Source: an uncultured Mediterranea sp. (GTDB lineage: Bacteria; Bacteroidota; Bacteroidia; Bacteroidales; Bacteroidaceae). From it: a stretch of DNA of 64,000 bases. Below the pieces are notes generated by a model. That model saw only the letters and a list, made by a program, of their open reading frames with translations, was not told where the DNA came from and made no database searches. Position numbers and translations under genes: made by a program. The stretch is from contig NZ_CABUOL010000002.1 of NCBI RefSeq assembly GCF_902493215.1, positions 186,001-250,000 of the forward strand. The letters run 5' to 3'. This document shows positions 1 through 8,863 of the stretch, piece after piece; position 1 is the first letter of the stretch, and every line of letters starts with the position of its first letter.

Positions 1-7
1 AAAATCG

Positions 8-15
8 TATCTTTG
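8..15 (+). promoter_or_regulatory. -7 promoter element for hisIE
   Basis: The sequence TATCTTTG fits the Bacteroidetes primary-sigma -7 consensus TAnnTTTG. It lies about 90 bases ahead of the hisIE start. The -33 element would fall at or before the window edge and cannot be judged. Confidence 0.6.
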
Positions 16-101
16 CGCCCAAGGTGTACCGATGAGAATTTAAAGAGTATTTGAACCTTGTTTAAAGAACGTTTGAAAACGATAGATAGTTGTTGCATTT
101 C

Positions 102-728
102 ATGGACAATATGGAAGTAAATATAGATTTCGAGAAGATGGGCGGGCTGGTGCCGGCCATCATACAGGATGCCGATACGGCCAAAGTGCTGATGCTGGGT
201 TTCATGAACCGTGAAGCCTATGACAAGACGATGGAAACCGGCAAGGTGACTTTCTTCAGCCGCACCCGTAACCGCTTGTGGACCAAAGGGGAGGAGAGCG
301 GAAATTTCCTGAACGTGGTATCTGTCAAGGCGGATTGCGACCACGATACGCTGCTCATTCAGGTACATCCGGCAGGCCCTGTGTGCCACACGGGTACGGA
401 TACCTGTTGGGGCGAGAAGAACGAACAGCCTGTGATGTTCCTGAAGGAATTGCAGGATTTTATCAATGTGCGTCACCGCGAGATGCCCGAGGGTTCTTAT
501 ACGACCAGCCTTTTCCGCTCGGGAGTCAACAAGATGGCTCAGAAGGTGGGCGAGGAAGCTGTAGAGACCGTAATAGAAGCCTGCAACGGAACGGATGACC
601 GGCTGATTTACGAAAGTGCCGATTTGTTGTATCATCTGATAGTTTTGCTGACTTCAAAAGGCTATAGTATCGAAGACATTGCCAGGGAATTGAAAGAAAG
701 GCACGGGGCCGGTTGGAAAAAGCATTGA
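102..728 (+). CDS. hisIE: Bifunctional phosphoribosyl-AMP cyclohydrolase / phosphoribosyl-ATP pyrophosphatase
   Basis: This cytoplasmic enzyme catalyses steps 2 and 3 of histidine synthesis: hydrolysis of phosphoribosyl-ATP to phosphoribosyl-AMP, then opening of the purine ring. The N-terminal HisI half (about residues 5-105) shows the cyclohydrolase core, including the metal-binding stretch VCHTGTDTCWGE. The C-terminal HisE half (about 110-208) shows a KVGEEAVE helix followed by a LIYESADLLYH helix, typical of the MazG-like pyrophosphatase fold. At 208 residues it has the normal length of the fused enzyme. The frame opens upstream with TTG at 90, but ATG at 102 is the first good start, and ATG at 111 is a possible alternative. 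No other his gene is visible downstream. An FtsE-like gene follows after 4 bases, so the two are probably co-transcribed. Confidence 0.95.
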   Translation: MDNMEVNIDFEKMGGLVPAIIQDADTAKVLMLGFMNREAYDKTMETGKVTFFSRTRNRLWTKGEESGNFLNVVSVKADCDHDTLLIQVHPAGPVCHTGTDTCWGEKNEQPVMFLKELQDFINVRHREMPEGSYTTSLFRSGVNKMAQKVGEEAVETVIEACNGTDDRLIYESADLLYHLIVLLTSKGYSIEDIARELKERHGAGWKKH

Positions 729-732
729 TGGT

Positions 733-1410
733 ATGGATGGTCCGTTGATCAGATATAAGGATGTGGAGATCCGCCAGCAGGAACTGGGAGTGCTGGAGAA
801 TGTCAACCTGGAACTTTCTTCGGGGGAATTTGTTTTCCTGGTAGGAAAGGTGGGTTCGGGCAAAACAAGCCTGTTAAAGACATTCTATGGCGAACTGGAG
901 ATTGCTTCGGGCAGCGCGGAGGTGTTGGGGTACAATATGAACCGCATCAAGCGCAAACATATTCCCCAGTTGCGCCGCAAGTTGGGAATTATCTTTCAGG
1001 ATTTCCAGCTGTTGACCGACCGTCCTGTTTACGACAACCTGGATTTTGTACTTCAGGCTACCGGCTGGAAACATCGGGGCGAGCGGAAAGACCGTATCGA
1101 AGAAGTCCTGCAGCTGGTCGGTATGAGTAATAAGGGATACAAGCTGCCCAATGAATTGTCGGGAGGCGAGCAGCAGCGTATTGTGATAGCGCGGGCCGTA
1201 TTGAACTCGCCGCAAATCATTCTGGCCGATGAACCGACCGGCAATCTGGATGTGGAGACTGGACGGGCCATCACAACGCTGTTGCATCAGATCAGCGAGC
1301 AGGGATCGCTGGTCGTGATGACGACCCATAACCTCCAGCTGCTCCGTGAGTTTCCGGGCAAGGTCTATCGGTGTGAAGCGCATCGGCTCTGTCAGCAGGT
1401 AGCAGAATGA
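733..1410 (+). CDS. ftsE: FtsE-like ABC transporter ATP-binding protein
   Basis: This is a 225-residue ABC ATPase of the FtsE/LolD/MacB-type group. It is expected on the cytoplasmic face of the membrane, driving the FtsX permease in divisome-linked peptidoglycan hydrolase control. Visible motifs are Walker A GKVGSGKTS (about 38-46), a Q-loop in GIIFQDFQL, the signature LSGGEQQR, Walker B IILADEP and a switch histidine in MTTHN. The length matches FtsE. It follows hisIE by 4 bases and precedes lysC by 42. No ftsX-like permease is adjacent, so the FtsE assignment rests on sequence character alone and a LolD-type role is not excluded. Confidence 0.8.
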   Translation: MDGPLIRYKDVEIRQQELGVLENVNLELSSGEFVFLVGKVGSGKTSLLKTFYGELEIASGSAEVLGYNMNRIKRKHIPQLRRKLGIIFQDFQLLTDRPVYDNLDFVLQATGWKHRGERKDRIEEVLQLVGMSNKGYKLPNELSGGEQQRIVIARAVLNSPQIILADEPTGNLDVETGRAITTLLHQISEQGSLVVMTTHNLQLLREFPGKVYRCEAHRLCQQVAE

Positions 1411-1452
1411 AAATAATATAATAGTATAATCATTAAATAAGTAAAGAAAAAG

Positions 1453-2772
1453 ATGAAAGTATTAAAGTTTGGAGGAACTTCGGTAGGTTCGGCTCAGCGG
1501 ATGAAGGAAGTGGCCAAATTGATTACCGATGGTGAACGCAAGATTGTAGTGCTGTCTGCCATGTCGGGTACTACGAACACACTGGTTGAAATTTCGGACT
1601 ATCTGTACAAGAAGAATCCGGAAGGAGCAAATGAGATCATCAACCAGCTGGAAAGCAAGTATCGTCGTCATATTGACGAACTTTATTCTACCGACGAATA
1701 CAAACAGAAATGTCTGGAACTGGTGAAGTCGCATTTCGACTACATCCGTTCGTATACCAAAGATCTTTTTACCTTGTTCGAAGAGAAAGTGGTGTTGGCC
1801 CAGGGTGAGCTGATTTCGACGGGCATGATGAACTACTATCTTCAGGAATGTGGCGTGAAGTCGGTACTGCTTCCGGCTTTGGAATATATGCGTACGGACA
1901 AGAATGCCGAACCCGATCCTGTCTACATCCGTGAAAAGTTGCAGGCACAGCTGGAACTTTATCCCGAAGCCGATATCTATATTACACAGGGATTTATCTG
2001 CCGCAATGCTTATGGTGAGATTGACAACCTCCAGCGCGGTGGCAGTGACTATACGGCTTCTCTGGTAGGAGCTGCCATCAATGCTGACGAAATCCAGATC
2101 TGGACCGATATCGACGGTATGCACAACAACGATCCCCGTATCGTGGACAAGACTTCCCCCGTTCGTCAGTTGCAGTTTGAAGAGGCTGCCGAGTTGGCTT
2201 ACTTCGGTGCGAAAATCTTGCATCCTACCTGCATCCAACCGGCCAAATATGCCAACATTCCCGTCCGCTTGCTGAATACGATGGATCCTTCGGCTCCCGG
2301 CACGTTGATTTCCAATGACACGGAGAAGGGTAAAATCAAAGCTGTGGCTGCCAAGGACAATATCACGGCCATCAAAATCAAGTCGAGCCGCATGTTGCTG
2401 GCGTATGGCTTCTTGCGCAAAGTGTTCGAGATCTTCGAAAGCTATCAGACCTCCATCGACATGATTTGTACGTCAGAGGTAGGTGTGTCGGTTTCTATCG
2501 ACAATGTGAAGCATCTGAACGAGATACTCGACGACCTGAAAAAGTATGGTACGGTTACCGTAGACCGCAACATGTGTATTATCTGTGTGGTAGGCGACCT
2601 GGAGTGGGAGAATGTGGGCTTCGAAGCCAAGGCTCTCGACGCTATGCGTGATATTCCTGTACGTATGATTTCGTTTGGTGGAAGTAACTACAACATCTCT
2701 TTCCTGATTCGTGAAGAGGATAAGAAACGTGCATTACAGTCACTGAGTGCCGCTTTGTTTGGTGAAAACTAA
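1453..2772 (+). CDS. lysC: Aspartate kinase (monofunctional)
   Basis: It phosphorylates aspartate to aspartyl-4-phosphate, the entry step to lysine/diaminopimelate, threonine and methionine. The N-terminus VLKFGGTSVGS is the aspartokinase signature. The catalytic amino-acid-kinase domain spans about residues 1-285 and includes RGGSDYTASLVGAAI. Two ACT domains follow (about 300-439), the usual site of feedback control by amino acids. At 439 residues it has the size of a monofunctional AKIII-type enzyme, with no homoserine dehydrogenase fusion. lysA begins 19 bases downstream, so the pair forms a lysine/diaminopimelate operon. The 42-base upstream gap is too short for a lysine riboswitch. Confidence 0.95.
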   Translation: MKVLKFGGTSVGSAQRMKEVAKLITDGERKIVVLSAMSGTTNTLVEISDYLYKKNPEGANEIINQLESKYRRHIDELYSTDEYKQKCLELVKSHFDYIRSYTKDLFTLFEEKVVLAQGELISTGMMNYYLQECGVKSVLLPALEYMRTDKNAEPDPVYIREKLQAQLELYPEADIYITQGFICRNAYGEIDNLQRGGSDYTASLVGAAINADEIQIWTDIDGMHNNDPRIVDKTSPVRQLQFEEAAELAYFGAKILHPTCIQPAKYANIPVRLLNTMDPSAPGTLISNDTEKGKIKAVAAKDNITAIKIKSSRMLLAYGFLRKVFEIFESYQTSIDMICTSEVGVSVSIDNVKHLNEILDDLKKYGTVTVDRNMCIICVVGDLEWENVGFEAKALDAMRDIPVRMISFGGSNYNISFLIREEDKKRALQSLSAALFGEN

Positions 2773-2791
2773 AAGAGGATTGTAGTACTGT

Positions 2792-3952
2792 ATGAAAGGA
2801 CATTTTCCTCTGGATAAATTCAGCGCAGTGCGCACCCCTTTCTATTATTATGATACGGAGGTGTTGCGCAATACGCTGAATTGCATTCGTGCCGAGGTGG
2901 CACGGTATGAGAATTTTGTGGTCCACTATGCTGTGAAAGCCAATGCCAATCCCAAGGTGCTGACCATTGTCCGTGAGAGCGGATTGGGAGCCGATTGTGT
3001 GAGTGGCGGCGAAATACAGGCGGCTGTCAAGGCCGGTTTCCCTGCCGGTAAGATTGTGTATGCCGGTGTAGGTAAGGCCGATTGGGAAATCGAATTGGGA
3101 CTGGACTATAATATTTTCTGTTTCAATGTTGAATCCGTACCCGAATTGGAGGTTATCAATGCGCTGGCTGCCGCCAAGGGCAAGGTGGCCCGTGTGGCTT
3201 TCCGTATCAATCCGAATGTAGGCGCGCATACACATGCCAATATTACAACGGGATTGGCGGAGAACAAGTTCGGTATCAGTATGGAAGATATGGAAAACGT
3301 GATTGAGGCTGCCTCTGCAATGAAAAATGTGGAGTTTGTCGGCCTGCATTTCCATATCGGGTCCCAAATATTGGATATGGGAGACTTTGTTGCCTTGTGC
3401 AACCGGGTTAATGAACTTCTTGACAAGCTGGAGGCTCATCGTATCCAGGTTTTCCATATCAATGTGGGAGGAGGATTGGGTATTGATTATCAGCATCCCA
3501 ACCGGCAGTCTGTTCCCGATTTTGCTGCTTATTTCAAGACATACGCCGATCACCTGAAGTTGCGTTCCTATCAGACGTTGCATTTCGAACTGGGGCGTTC
3601 GGTCGTGGGGCAGTGTGGCTCACTCATTTCACGGGTGCTTTATGTCAAGCAGGGTACCAACAAGCAGTTTGCCATTCTTGACGCGGGTATGACCGATCTG
3701 ATTCGTCCGGCCCTGTATCAGGCTTACCATAAAATTGAAAACATCTCATCGGAAGCTCCTCTGCAGACTTATGACGTGGTAGGTCCCATCTGCGAGTCGT
3801 CGGATGTCTTTGGGAAGGCCGTCGATCTGAATGAAGTGAAGCGGGGTGATTTCCTGGCTATCCGCTCTGCCGGTGCTTATGGTGAAATTATGGCATCTCA
3901 TTATAATTGTCGCGAGTTACCCAAGGGCTATCTCTCGGATGAGTTCGTTTGA
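2792..3952 (+). CDS. lysA: Diaminopimelate decarboxylase
   Basis: This fold-type III PLP enzyme decarboxylates meso-diaminopimelate to L-lysine, the last step of lysine synthesis. The PLP-binding lysine is K49 in HYAVKAN. The barrel motif GLHFHIGSQ and the glycine-rich GGGLGIDY stretch bind the cofactor phosphate. The C-terminal CESSD motif (GPICESSDVF) supplies active-site residues from the neighbouring subunit. The 386-residue length is typical of Bacteroidetes LysA. Coupling to lysC 19 bases upstream supports the call over ornithine or arginine decarboxylase. Confidence 0.95.
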   Translation: MKGHFPLDKFSAVRTPFYYYDTEVLRNTLNCIRAEVARYENFVVHYAVKANANPKVLTIVRESGLGADCVSGGEIQAAVKAGFPAGKIVYAGVGKADWEIELGLDYNIFCFNVESVPELEVINALAAAKGKVARVAFRINPNVGAHTHANITTGLAENKFGISMEDMENVIEAASAMKNVEFVGLHFHIGSQILDMGDFVALCNRVNELLDKLEAHRIQVFHINVGGGLGIDYQHPNRQSVPDFAAYFKTYADHLKLRSYQTLHFELGRSVVGQCGSLISRVLYVKQGTNKQFAILDAGMTDLIRPALYQAYHKIENISSEAPLQTYDVVGPICESSDVFGKAVDLNEVKRGDFLAIRSAGAYGEIMASHYNCRELPKGYLSDEFV

Positions 3953-3988
3953 TGCGGTCTCTTCCTCCAAGTGAGAATTAAAATATGT

Positions 3989-4026
3989 TATATTTGAACA
4001 ATGCCCGATGTAAGTTGTTATATTTG
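3989..4026 (+). promoter_or_regulatory. Two tandem -7 promoter elements for ferritin
   Basis: TATATTTG occurs twice, at 3989-3996 and 4019-4026, exactly 30 bases apart and each within a repeated GTTATATTTG. Both fit TAnnTTTG. The second is 30 bases from the ferritin ATG. The TTTG of the first copy may also serve as a -33 box for the second, with a 22-base spacer. Confidence 0.55.
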
Positions 4027-4056
4027 TAATGATTTCAATTTTAAAGACAGACGAAT

Positions 4057-4539
4057 ATGATTTCTGAAAGATTACAAAATGCTATTAATGACCAGATCAC
4101 TGCTGAGATGTGGTCTGCTAATCTTTATTTGGCAATGTCTTTCTTTATGGAGAAAGAAGGATATAACGGTATGGCCAATTGGTTGAAGAAACAGTCTTTT
4201 GAAGAGCATGAGCATGCTTTTGAAATGGCTTCTTATGTCATCAAGCGTGGTGGAACAGCCAAAGTGGACAAGATAGACGTCGTTCCCAATGATTTTGGTA
4301 CTCCTCTTGAGGTATTTGAGCAGGTGTACAACCATGAATGTCGTGTATCAAAGATGATTGATGAACTGGTGGATGTCGCTTCTGCAGAAAAGGATAAGGC
4401 AACTCAAGACTTCTTGTGGGGCTTTGTACGTGAGCAGGTGGAAGAGGAAGCCACTGCATCGAGCATTGTTGAGATGATAAAAAGAGCCGGAAACTCCAAT
4501 TTGTATTTTGTAGATTCCAAGCTGGGTGAACGCCAGTGA
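4057..4539 (+). CDS. ftnA: Non-heme ferritin
   Basis: This 160-residue four-helix-bundle ferritin oxidises Fe(II) and stores it as a mineral in a 24-subunit cytoplasmic shell. Ferroxidase-centre ligands are visible as E17 (ITAEMWSANLYLAMS), the SFEEHEHA motif (E50 and H53 type ligands), a glutamate near residue 94 (YNHECRVS) and EQVEEE near 127. There is no heme-binding Met-rich motif, so it is ferritin rather than bacterioferritin. It stands alone behind its own promoter region and ends in a strong terminator shared with the convergent kbl gene. Members in Bacteroides respond to iron and oxygen. No Fur or OxyR site was identified here. Confidence 0.95.
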   Translation: MISERLQNAINDQITAEMWSANLYLAMSFFMEKEGYNGMANWLKKQSFEEHEHAFEMASYVIKRGGTAKVDKIDVVPNDFGTPLEVFEQVYNHECRVSKMIDELVDVASAEKDKATQDFLWGFVREQVEEEATASSIVEMIKRAGNSNLYFVDSKLGERQ

Positions 4540-4574
4540 AAAACGGACTATTTTCTTAGTCTGTAGAATAAATG

Positions 4575-4626
4575 AAATCAGCCCGAAGGTGACGAGTGAC
4601 AGTCATGCTTCGGGCTGATTTTTTAG
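4575..4626. terminator. Bidirectional intrinsic terminator between ftnA and kbl
   Basis: A perfect 13-bp stem (4576-4588 with 4608-4620, AATCAGCCCGAAG) is followed by a T run at 4619-4625 on the plus strand. The gene arrangement is convergent, so it can serve both genes. Confidence 0.85.
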
Positions 4627-4639
4627 GGACAAAAGGAAT

Positions 4640-5827
4640 TTATTTCAAAACTCCCAGTTCTTTGCCTACTTTGATGAAGGCAGCGATACACTTGTCCAGA
4701 TGGGCCTTCTCATGACCGGCCGAAATCTGAACGCGGATACGTGCCTGGCCTTTCGGTACAACCGGATAATAGAATCCGGTGACATAGATACCTTCTTCCT
4801 GCATGCGTGCTGCATAGACCTGGGACAACTTGGCATCATAGAGCATAACTGCGCAGATGGCACTTTGTGTCGGTTTGATGTCGAAACCGGCAGCTGTCAT
4901 TTGGTCGCGGAAATAGTTTACATTCTCTACCAGCTTGTCGTGCAGTGCATTGCTTTCCTTCAGCATCTTGAAAACTTCGATGCTGGCACCGACTACAGCC
5001 GGAGCTACAGAATTGGAGAAGAGGTAAGGACGGCTGCGCTGGCGGAGCAGGTCGATGATTTCCTTACGTCCTGTCGTAAATCCACCCATGGCACCACCAA
5101 AAGCTTTACCCAATGTTCCGGTATAGATGTCTACACGTCCGTAGGTGTTGTACAGTTCGCTGACACCATGTCCGGTGGCACCTACAACTCCGGCAGAGTG
5201 CGATTCGTCTACCATGACCAGCGCATCGTATTTTTCGGCCAGGTCACAGATCTTGTCCATCGGGGCCACATTGCCGTCCATCGAGAATACACCGTCTGTT
5301 ACGATGATACGGAAACGCTGTGCCTGAGCCTCTTGCAGACATTTTTCCAGGTCGGCCATGTCGGCGTTGGCGTAACGGTAACGTTTGGCCTTGCACAGAC
5401 GTACACCATCGATGATGGAGGCGTGGTTCAGTGAATCGGAGATAATGGCATCTTCTTCGGTGAACAGAGGTTCAAACACACCGCCGTTTGCATCGAAACA
5501 GGCTGCGTAAAGAATCGTGTCCTCCGTGTGGAAGTAGTCTGAAATGGCGGCTTCCAGTTCTTTATGGATGTCTTGCGTACCACAGATAAAGCGGACGGAC
5601 GACATACCGTAACCACGGCGGTCCATCATCTTTTGTGCGGCTTCGATGAGTCGGGGATGGTTGGACAGGCCCAGATAATTGTTGGCGCAGAAGTTCAGCA
5701 CTTCTTTGCCTTTTACACTGATGGAGGCTTGTTGCGCGCTTTCAATCAGGCGCTCTTCTTTGTAAAGTCCGGCATCTTTAATCTCAGCAAGTGTCTGGCT
5801 GAGATGCTCTTTCATTTTACCATACAT
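4640..5827 (-). CDS. kbl: Glycine C-acetyltransferase (2-amino-3-ketobutyrate CoA ligase)
   Basis: This PLP-dependent alpha-oxoamine synthase cleaves 2-amino-3-ketobutyrate with CoA to glycine and acetyl-CoA, the second step of threonine breakdown. The PLP lysine is K241 in GTLGKAFGG. H210 in DESHS and the FCANNYLGL substrate-binding motif near residue 46 are present. The 395-residue length is standard for Kbl. The gene is divergent from an SDR-type threonine dehydrogenase across a 161-base gap, which makes the pathway assignment stronger than sequence alone. Related enzymes (BioF, serine palmitoyltransferase) share the fold. Bacteroides does make sphingolipids, but the neighbour favours Kbl. 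Confidence 0.92.
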   Translation of the reverse strand: MYGKMKEHLSQTLAEIKDAGLYKEERLIESAQQASISVKGKEVLNFCANNYLGLSNHPRLIEAAQKMMDRRGYGMSSVRFICGTQDIHKELEAAISDYFHTEDTILYAACFDANGGVFEPLFTEEDAIISDSLNHASIIDGVRLCKAKRYRYANADMADLEKCLQEAQAQRFRIIVTDGVFSMDGNVAPMDKICDLAEKYDALVMVDESHSAGVVGATGHGVSELYNTYGRVDIYTGTLGKAFGGAMGGFTTGRKEIIDLLRQRSRPYLFSNSVAPAVVGASIEVFKMLKESNALHDKLVENVNYFRDQMTAAGFDIKPTQSAICAVMLYDAKLSQVYAARMQEEGIYVTGFYYPVVPKGQARIRVQISAGHEKAHLDKCIAAFIKVGKELGVLK

Positions 5828-5935
5828 AGCATTTTTTTTTAGAGATTTCTACAAATAGTTACACGGTCTGCAAAGAACATCATTTTTATTGAAATAAACA
5901 ATATCAGAATGATAGATTTTAGAAAAAAAAGTGCG

Positions 5936-5943
5936 TATATTTG
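5936..5943 (+). promoter_or_regulatory. -7 promoter element for the threonine dehydrogenase gene
   Basis: TATATTTG matches TAnnTTTG and lies 45 bases before the ATG at 5989. A weak TTTT -33 box lies near 5917-5920. Confidence 0.6.
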
Positions 5944-5988
5944 CATGCTTTTAAAAAAGTCACATTCTAACTTTATATTTTGTTCGAA

Positions 5989-6945
5989 ATGAAAAATATC
6001 TTGGTAATTGGAGCTACCGGACAGATTGGTTCGGAGCTTACGATGGAGTTGCGCAAGCGTTATGGCAACGAACATGTAGTGGCAGGTTATATCACAGGTG
6101 CCGAACCGAAAGGTGAATTGAAGGAAAGCGGTCCCAGTGCGGTAGTCGATGTTACGGACTATAATGCCATTGAGGCAGCTGTGAAGGCATACAACATTGA
6201 TACCATCTACAATTTGGCTGCATTGCTTTCTGTAGTGGCCGAAAGCAAACCACGGTTGGCCTGGAAGATTGGTATTGACGGTTTGTGGAATGTTCTGGAA
6301 GTGGCACGCGAACATCATTGTGCTGTGTTTACACCGAGCTCTATCGGTTCGTTTGGTCTGGAGACGCCCCATGTGATGACTCCTCAGGATACCATTCAAC
6401 GTCCTCGTACCATGTATGGTGTCAGCAAGGTGACTACCGAACTTCTGAGTGACTATTATCATACGAAGTATGGAGTGGATACCCGCGCAGTCCGTTTCCC
6501 CGGTATCATTTCGAATGTAACCCCTCCGGGAGGTGGAACGACAGACTATGCGGTAGATATCTATTATTCAGCTGTTAAGGGTGAAAAGTTTGTATGCCCC
6601 ATCAAGGAAGGCACATTGATGGACATGATGTATATGCCCGACGCGCTGAATGCAGCCATTTCACTGATGGAGGCCGATCCGTCCCGTCTGAAACACCGCA
6701 ATGCTTTCAATATCGCTTCCATGAGTTTTGCACCCGAAACCATTTATGCGGCTATCAAGATGCATGTTCCCGATTTTGAAATGGAATACAACGTCGATCC
6801 GCTGAAGCAGAGTATTGCCGACAGCTGGCCCGACTGTATGGACGACAGCTGTGCCCGTGCAGAATGGGATTGGAAGCCCCAGTATGATTTGGAGGCTATG
6901 ACTGTGGACATGCTCGAAAAACTGCGTGTCAAGTTTAACAAGTGA
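5989..6945 (+). CDS. SDR-family L-threonine 3-dehydrogenase (epimerase-like)
   Basis: This 318-residue NAD-dependent extended short-chain dehydrogenase has the Rossmann motif GATGQIG (residues 8-14) and the catalytic pair Y143 and K147 in YGVSK. The family looks like UDP-galactose epimerase, but a known Bacteroidetes branch oxidises L-threonine to 2-amino-3-ketobutyrate. Placement back-to-back with kbl, the next enzyme in that pathway, supports the threonine dehydrogenase role. The frame extends to a TTG at 5980, but ATG 5989 puts the first beta strand directly at the N-terminus as usual. A lipoprotein gene and murB follow closely and may share the transcript. Confidence 0.88.
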   Translation: MKNILVIGATGQIGSELTMELRKRYGNEHVVAGYITGAEPKGELKESGPSAVVDVTDYNAIEAAVKAYNIDTIYNLAALLSVVAESKPRLAWKIGIDGLWNVLEVAREHHCAVFTPSSIGSFGLETPHVMTPQDTIQRPRTMYGVSKVTTELLSDYYHTKYGVDTRAVRFPGIISNVTPPGGGTTDYAVDIYYSAVKGEKFVCPIKEGTLMDMMYMPDALNAAISLMEADPSRLKHRNAFNIASMSFAPETIYAAIKMHVPDFEMEYNVDPLKQSIADSWPDCMDDSCARAEWDWKPQYDLEAMTVDMLEKLRVKFNK

Positions 6946-6966
6946 TCGTGAACGGTCTGTCAGAAT

Positions 6967-7824
6967 ATGAGAAAAATAATATTGGGACTGTCGATGTTCG
7001 TCTGCCTGTTCTCTTGTAAGAACCCGAAGTCGAACATCGACTCTTTCAGTTCAATAACCGCGATGGTCGATTCGGTTAAGGCCGGTCAGACTGATACGTT
7101 GGCTGTGGAGCCGGTAGAAGAAGTTCCCAAGCCGATGGAAGCGGACGAGCTATTCGATGATTTTATTTTTTATTTTGCTACCGATACGTTGTTCCAGAGG
7201 CAGCGTACAGTTTTCCCTTTGCCCTATTACAAGGCTGATACACCTCTGAAAATAGAAAAGAAGTATTGGAAGCATGATCCTCTTTTTGCTGATCAGACCT
7301 GTTATACCGTGCTCTTCGATAAGGAGGACGATATGGAGCTGGTGGGGGATACGGCTCTGAATTCAGTTCGTGTGGAGTGGATCTATCTGAAGACGAGAAC
7401 CCTGAAGCGGTATTATTTTGAGCGTACCAAAGGCGTGTGGATGCTCGAAGCTGTCAATCTGCGTAAGCTTGAAGATGAGGAAGAAGATGCGCAGGATTTT
7501 GCATCTTTCTATGCCCGTTTTGCCGTCGACAGTGTATACCAGCGCGAGCATATCCATCATCCCTTGAAGTTTGTTACGGTAGATCCCGATGATGAGTTTG
7601 CTATCTGGGAGACAACGCTGGACATTGACCAGTGGTTTGCCTTCCGTCCCACTTTGCCTTCCGACCGGCTTTCCAACATAGATTATGGACAGAAGAATGA
7701 TGCGCATTCTTCAACCAAAATTCTGAAGGTAAACGGCATGAGCAACGGCTATTCTACTGTCTTCTATTTCCGTAAAAAAGGCGGTGAATGGGAACTTTAC
7801 AAATACGAAGATACAGGCATTTAG
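6967..7824 (+). CDS. Putative DUF4348-type lipoprotein
   Basis: This 285-residue lipoprotein has a short signal peptide and a lipobox ending at C17 (CLFSCKNP), so it should be membrane anchored, facing the periplasm or surface. Two similar half-domains are visible, each beginning with an acidic F-x-x-FY-x-x-FA-x-D stretch (DDFIFYFATDTLFQR near 60 and DFASFYARFAVDSVYQR near 178). Each continues into a WxxxDPLF / WETTLDIDQWF-type strand, suggesting an internal duplication. The repeated fold resembles the Bacteroidales family DUF4348, recalled from memory. No enzyme motif is seen and its function is unknown. It lies between threonine dehydrogenase and murB, 6 bases before the latter. Confidence 0.7.
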   Translation: MRKIILGLSMFVCLFSCKNPKSNIDSFSSITAMVDSVKAGQTDTLAVEPVEEVPKPMEADELFDDFIFYFATDTLFQRQRTVFPLPYYKADTPLKIEKKYWKHDPLFADQTCYTVLFDKEDDMELVGDTALNSVRVEWIYLKTRTLKRYYFERTKGVWMLEAVNLRKLEDEEEDAQDFASFYARFAVDSVYQREHIHHPLKFVTVDPDDEFAIWETTLDIDQWFAFRPTLPSDRLSNIDYGQKNDAHSSTKILKVNGMSNGYSTVFYFRKKGGEWELYKYEDTGI

Positions 7825-7830
7825 TAGGTT

Positions 7831-8832
7831 ATGAAGAATTATTCATTGTTGTCGCACAACACGTTCGGGATAGAGGCCGAGGCTGCGGAATTCCTGGAGT
7901 ATCGTTCGGAAAACGACCTCAGGCAATGGATTGATGAGGGCGTGTTTGCCTTGCGTCCCTATTTCTGTATAGGAGGTGGAAGCAACCTTCTTTTTACTCA
8001 AAAACGTTACGACCGTACTTTTCTGCATTCTGCCATTCGCGGTATGGAAGTGACTTATGAAAACCGGAATTGGGTGGAAGTGCGTGTCGGCAGCGGTGTG
8101 TTGTGGGATGACTTTGTGCAGCATTGTGTGGACCAGGGCTGGTATGGAGCCGAAAACCTGTCGCTCATACCGGGTGAGGTAGGGGCTGCTGCAGTACAGA
8201 ACATCGGTGCATACGGTGCCGAGGTATGCGATTTGATAGATTCGGTTGAGACGATGGATGTATCTGGAGTCAGGCGGACGTACCATGCATCCGAGTGCAG
8301 CTATGCTTATCGGAACAGCATCTTCAAGTCTCCGTCCATGAAGTCTGTCTTTATCCTGTATGTCAATTTCCGTTTGAGCAAACATCCCTTTTTCAGACTC
8401 GATTACGGTAATCTCCGTCAGGAAGTGGAGCGTGGCGGTGAGGTTACTTTGGCGGCTGTACGCCGTGCCGTCATGGATATCCGTCGCAGCAAACTTCCCG
8501 ATCCGGCAATATTGGGCAATGCCGGAAGTTTCTTCATGAATCCTATCATTCCGCGGAAGCAATACGAAGACCTGTGTACGCAGTTTGCCGATATGCCTTG
8601 TTATCCGGTTGATGCCGACCATGTCAAGGTGCCTGCCGGATGGCTCATTGAGCGGGCCGGATGGAAAGGCCGTTCGTTGGGACGGGCAGGTGTACATGAC
8701 AAGCAGGCCCTGGTACTGGTCAATCTGGGCGGGGCCGACGGTTCGGATATTCTGGCTTTGTCCGACGCCGTGCAGAAATCAGTGTCCGACAAGTTTGGTA
8801 TCACCATCCGTCCGGAAGTGAATTTTATTTGA
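7831..8832 (+). CDS. murB: UDP-N-acetylenolpyruvoylglucosamine reductase
   Basis: This FAD/NADPH enzyme reduces UDP-GlcNAc-enolpyruvate to UDP-MurNAc in cytoplasmic peptidoglycan precursor synthesis. The N-terminal FAD domain has IGGGSNLLF (about 49-57) and a GEVGAAAVQNIGAYG stretch (about 112-126). The serine proton donor is in GNAGSFFMNP and the terminal glutamate in RPEVNFI. At 333 residues with these motifs it is a type I MurB. It lies directly behind the lipoprotein gene and 31 bases before the hydrolase gene, a likely operon. Confidence 0.95.
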   Translation: MKNYSLLSHNTFGIEAEAAEFLEYRSENDLRQWIDEGVFALRPYFCIGGGSNLLFTQKRYDRTFLHSAIRGMEVTYENRNWVEVRVGSGVLWDDFVQHCVDQGWYGAENLSLIPGEVGAAAVQNIGAYGAEVCDLIDSVETMDVSGVRRTYHASECSYAYRNSIFKSPSMKSVFILYVNFRLSKHPFFRLDYGNLRQEVERGGEVTLAAVRRAVMDIRRSKLPDPAILGNAGSFFMNPIIPRKQYEDLCTQFADMPCYPVDADHVKVPAGWLIERAGWKGRSLGRAGVHDKQALVLVNLGGADGSDILALSDAVQKSVSDKFGITIRPEVNFI

Positions 8833-8863
8833 TTACAGACAACCTATAAAGATACATGCAATT

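Noticed and set aside
1411..1452. Lysine riboswitch before lysC
   Set aside because: The gap is only 42 AT-rich bases, far too short.
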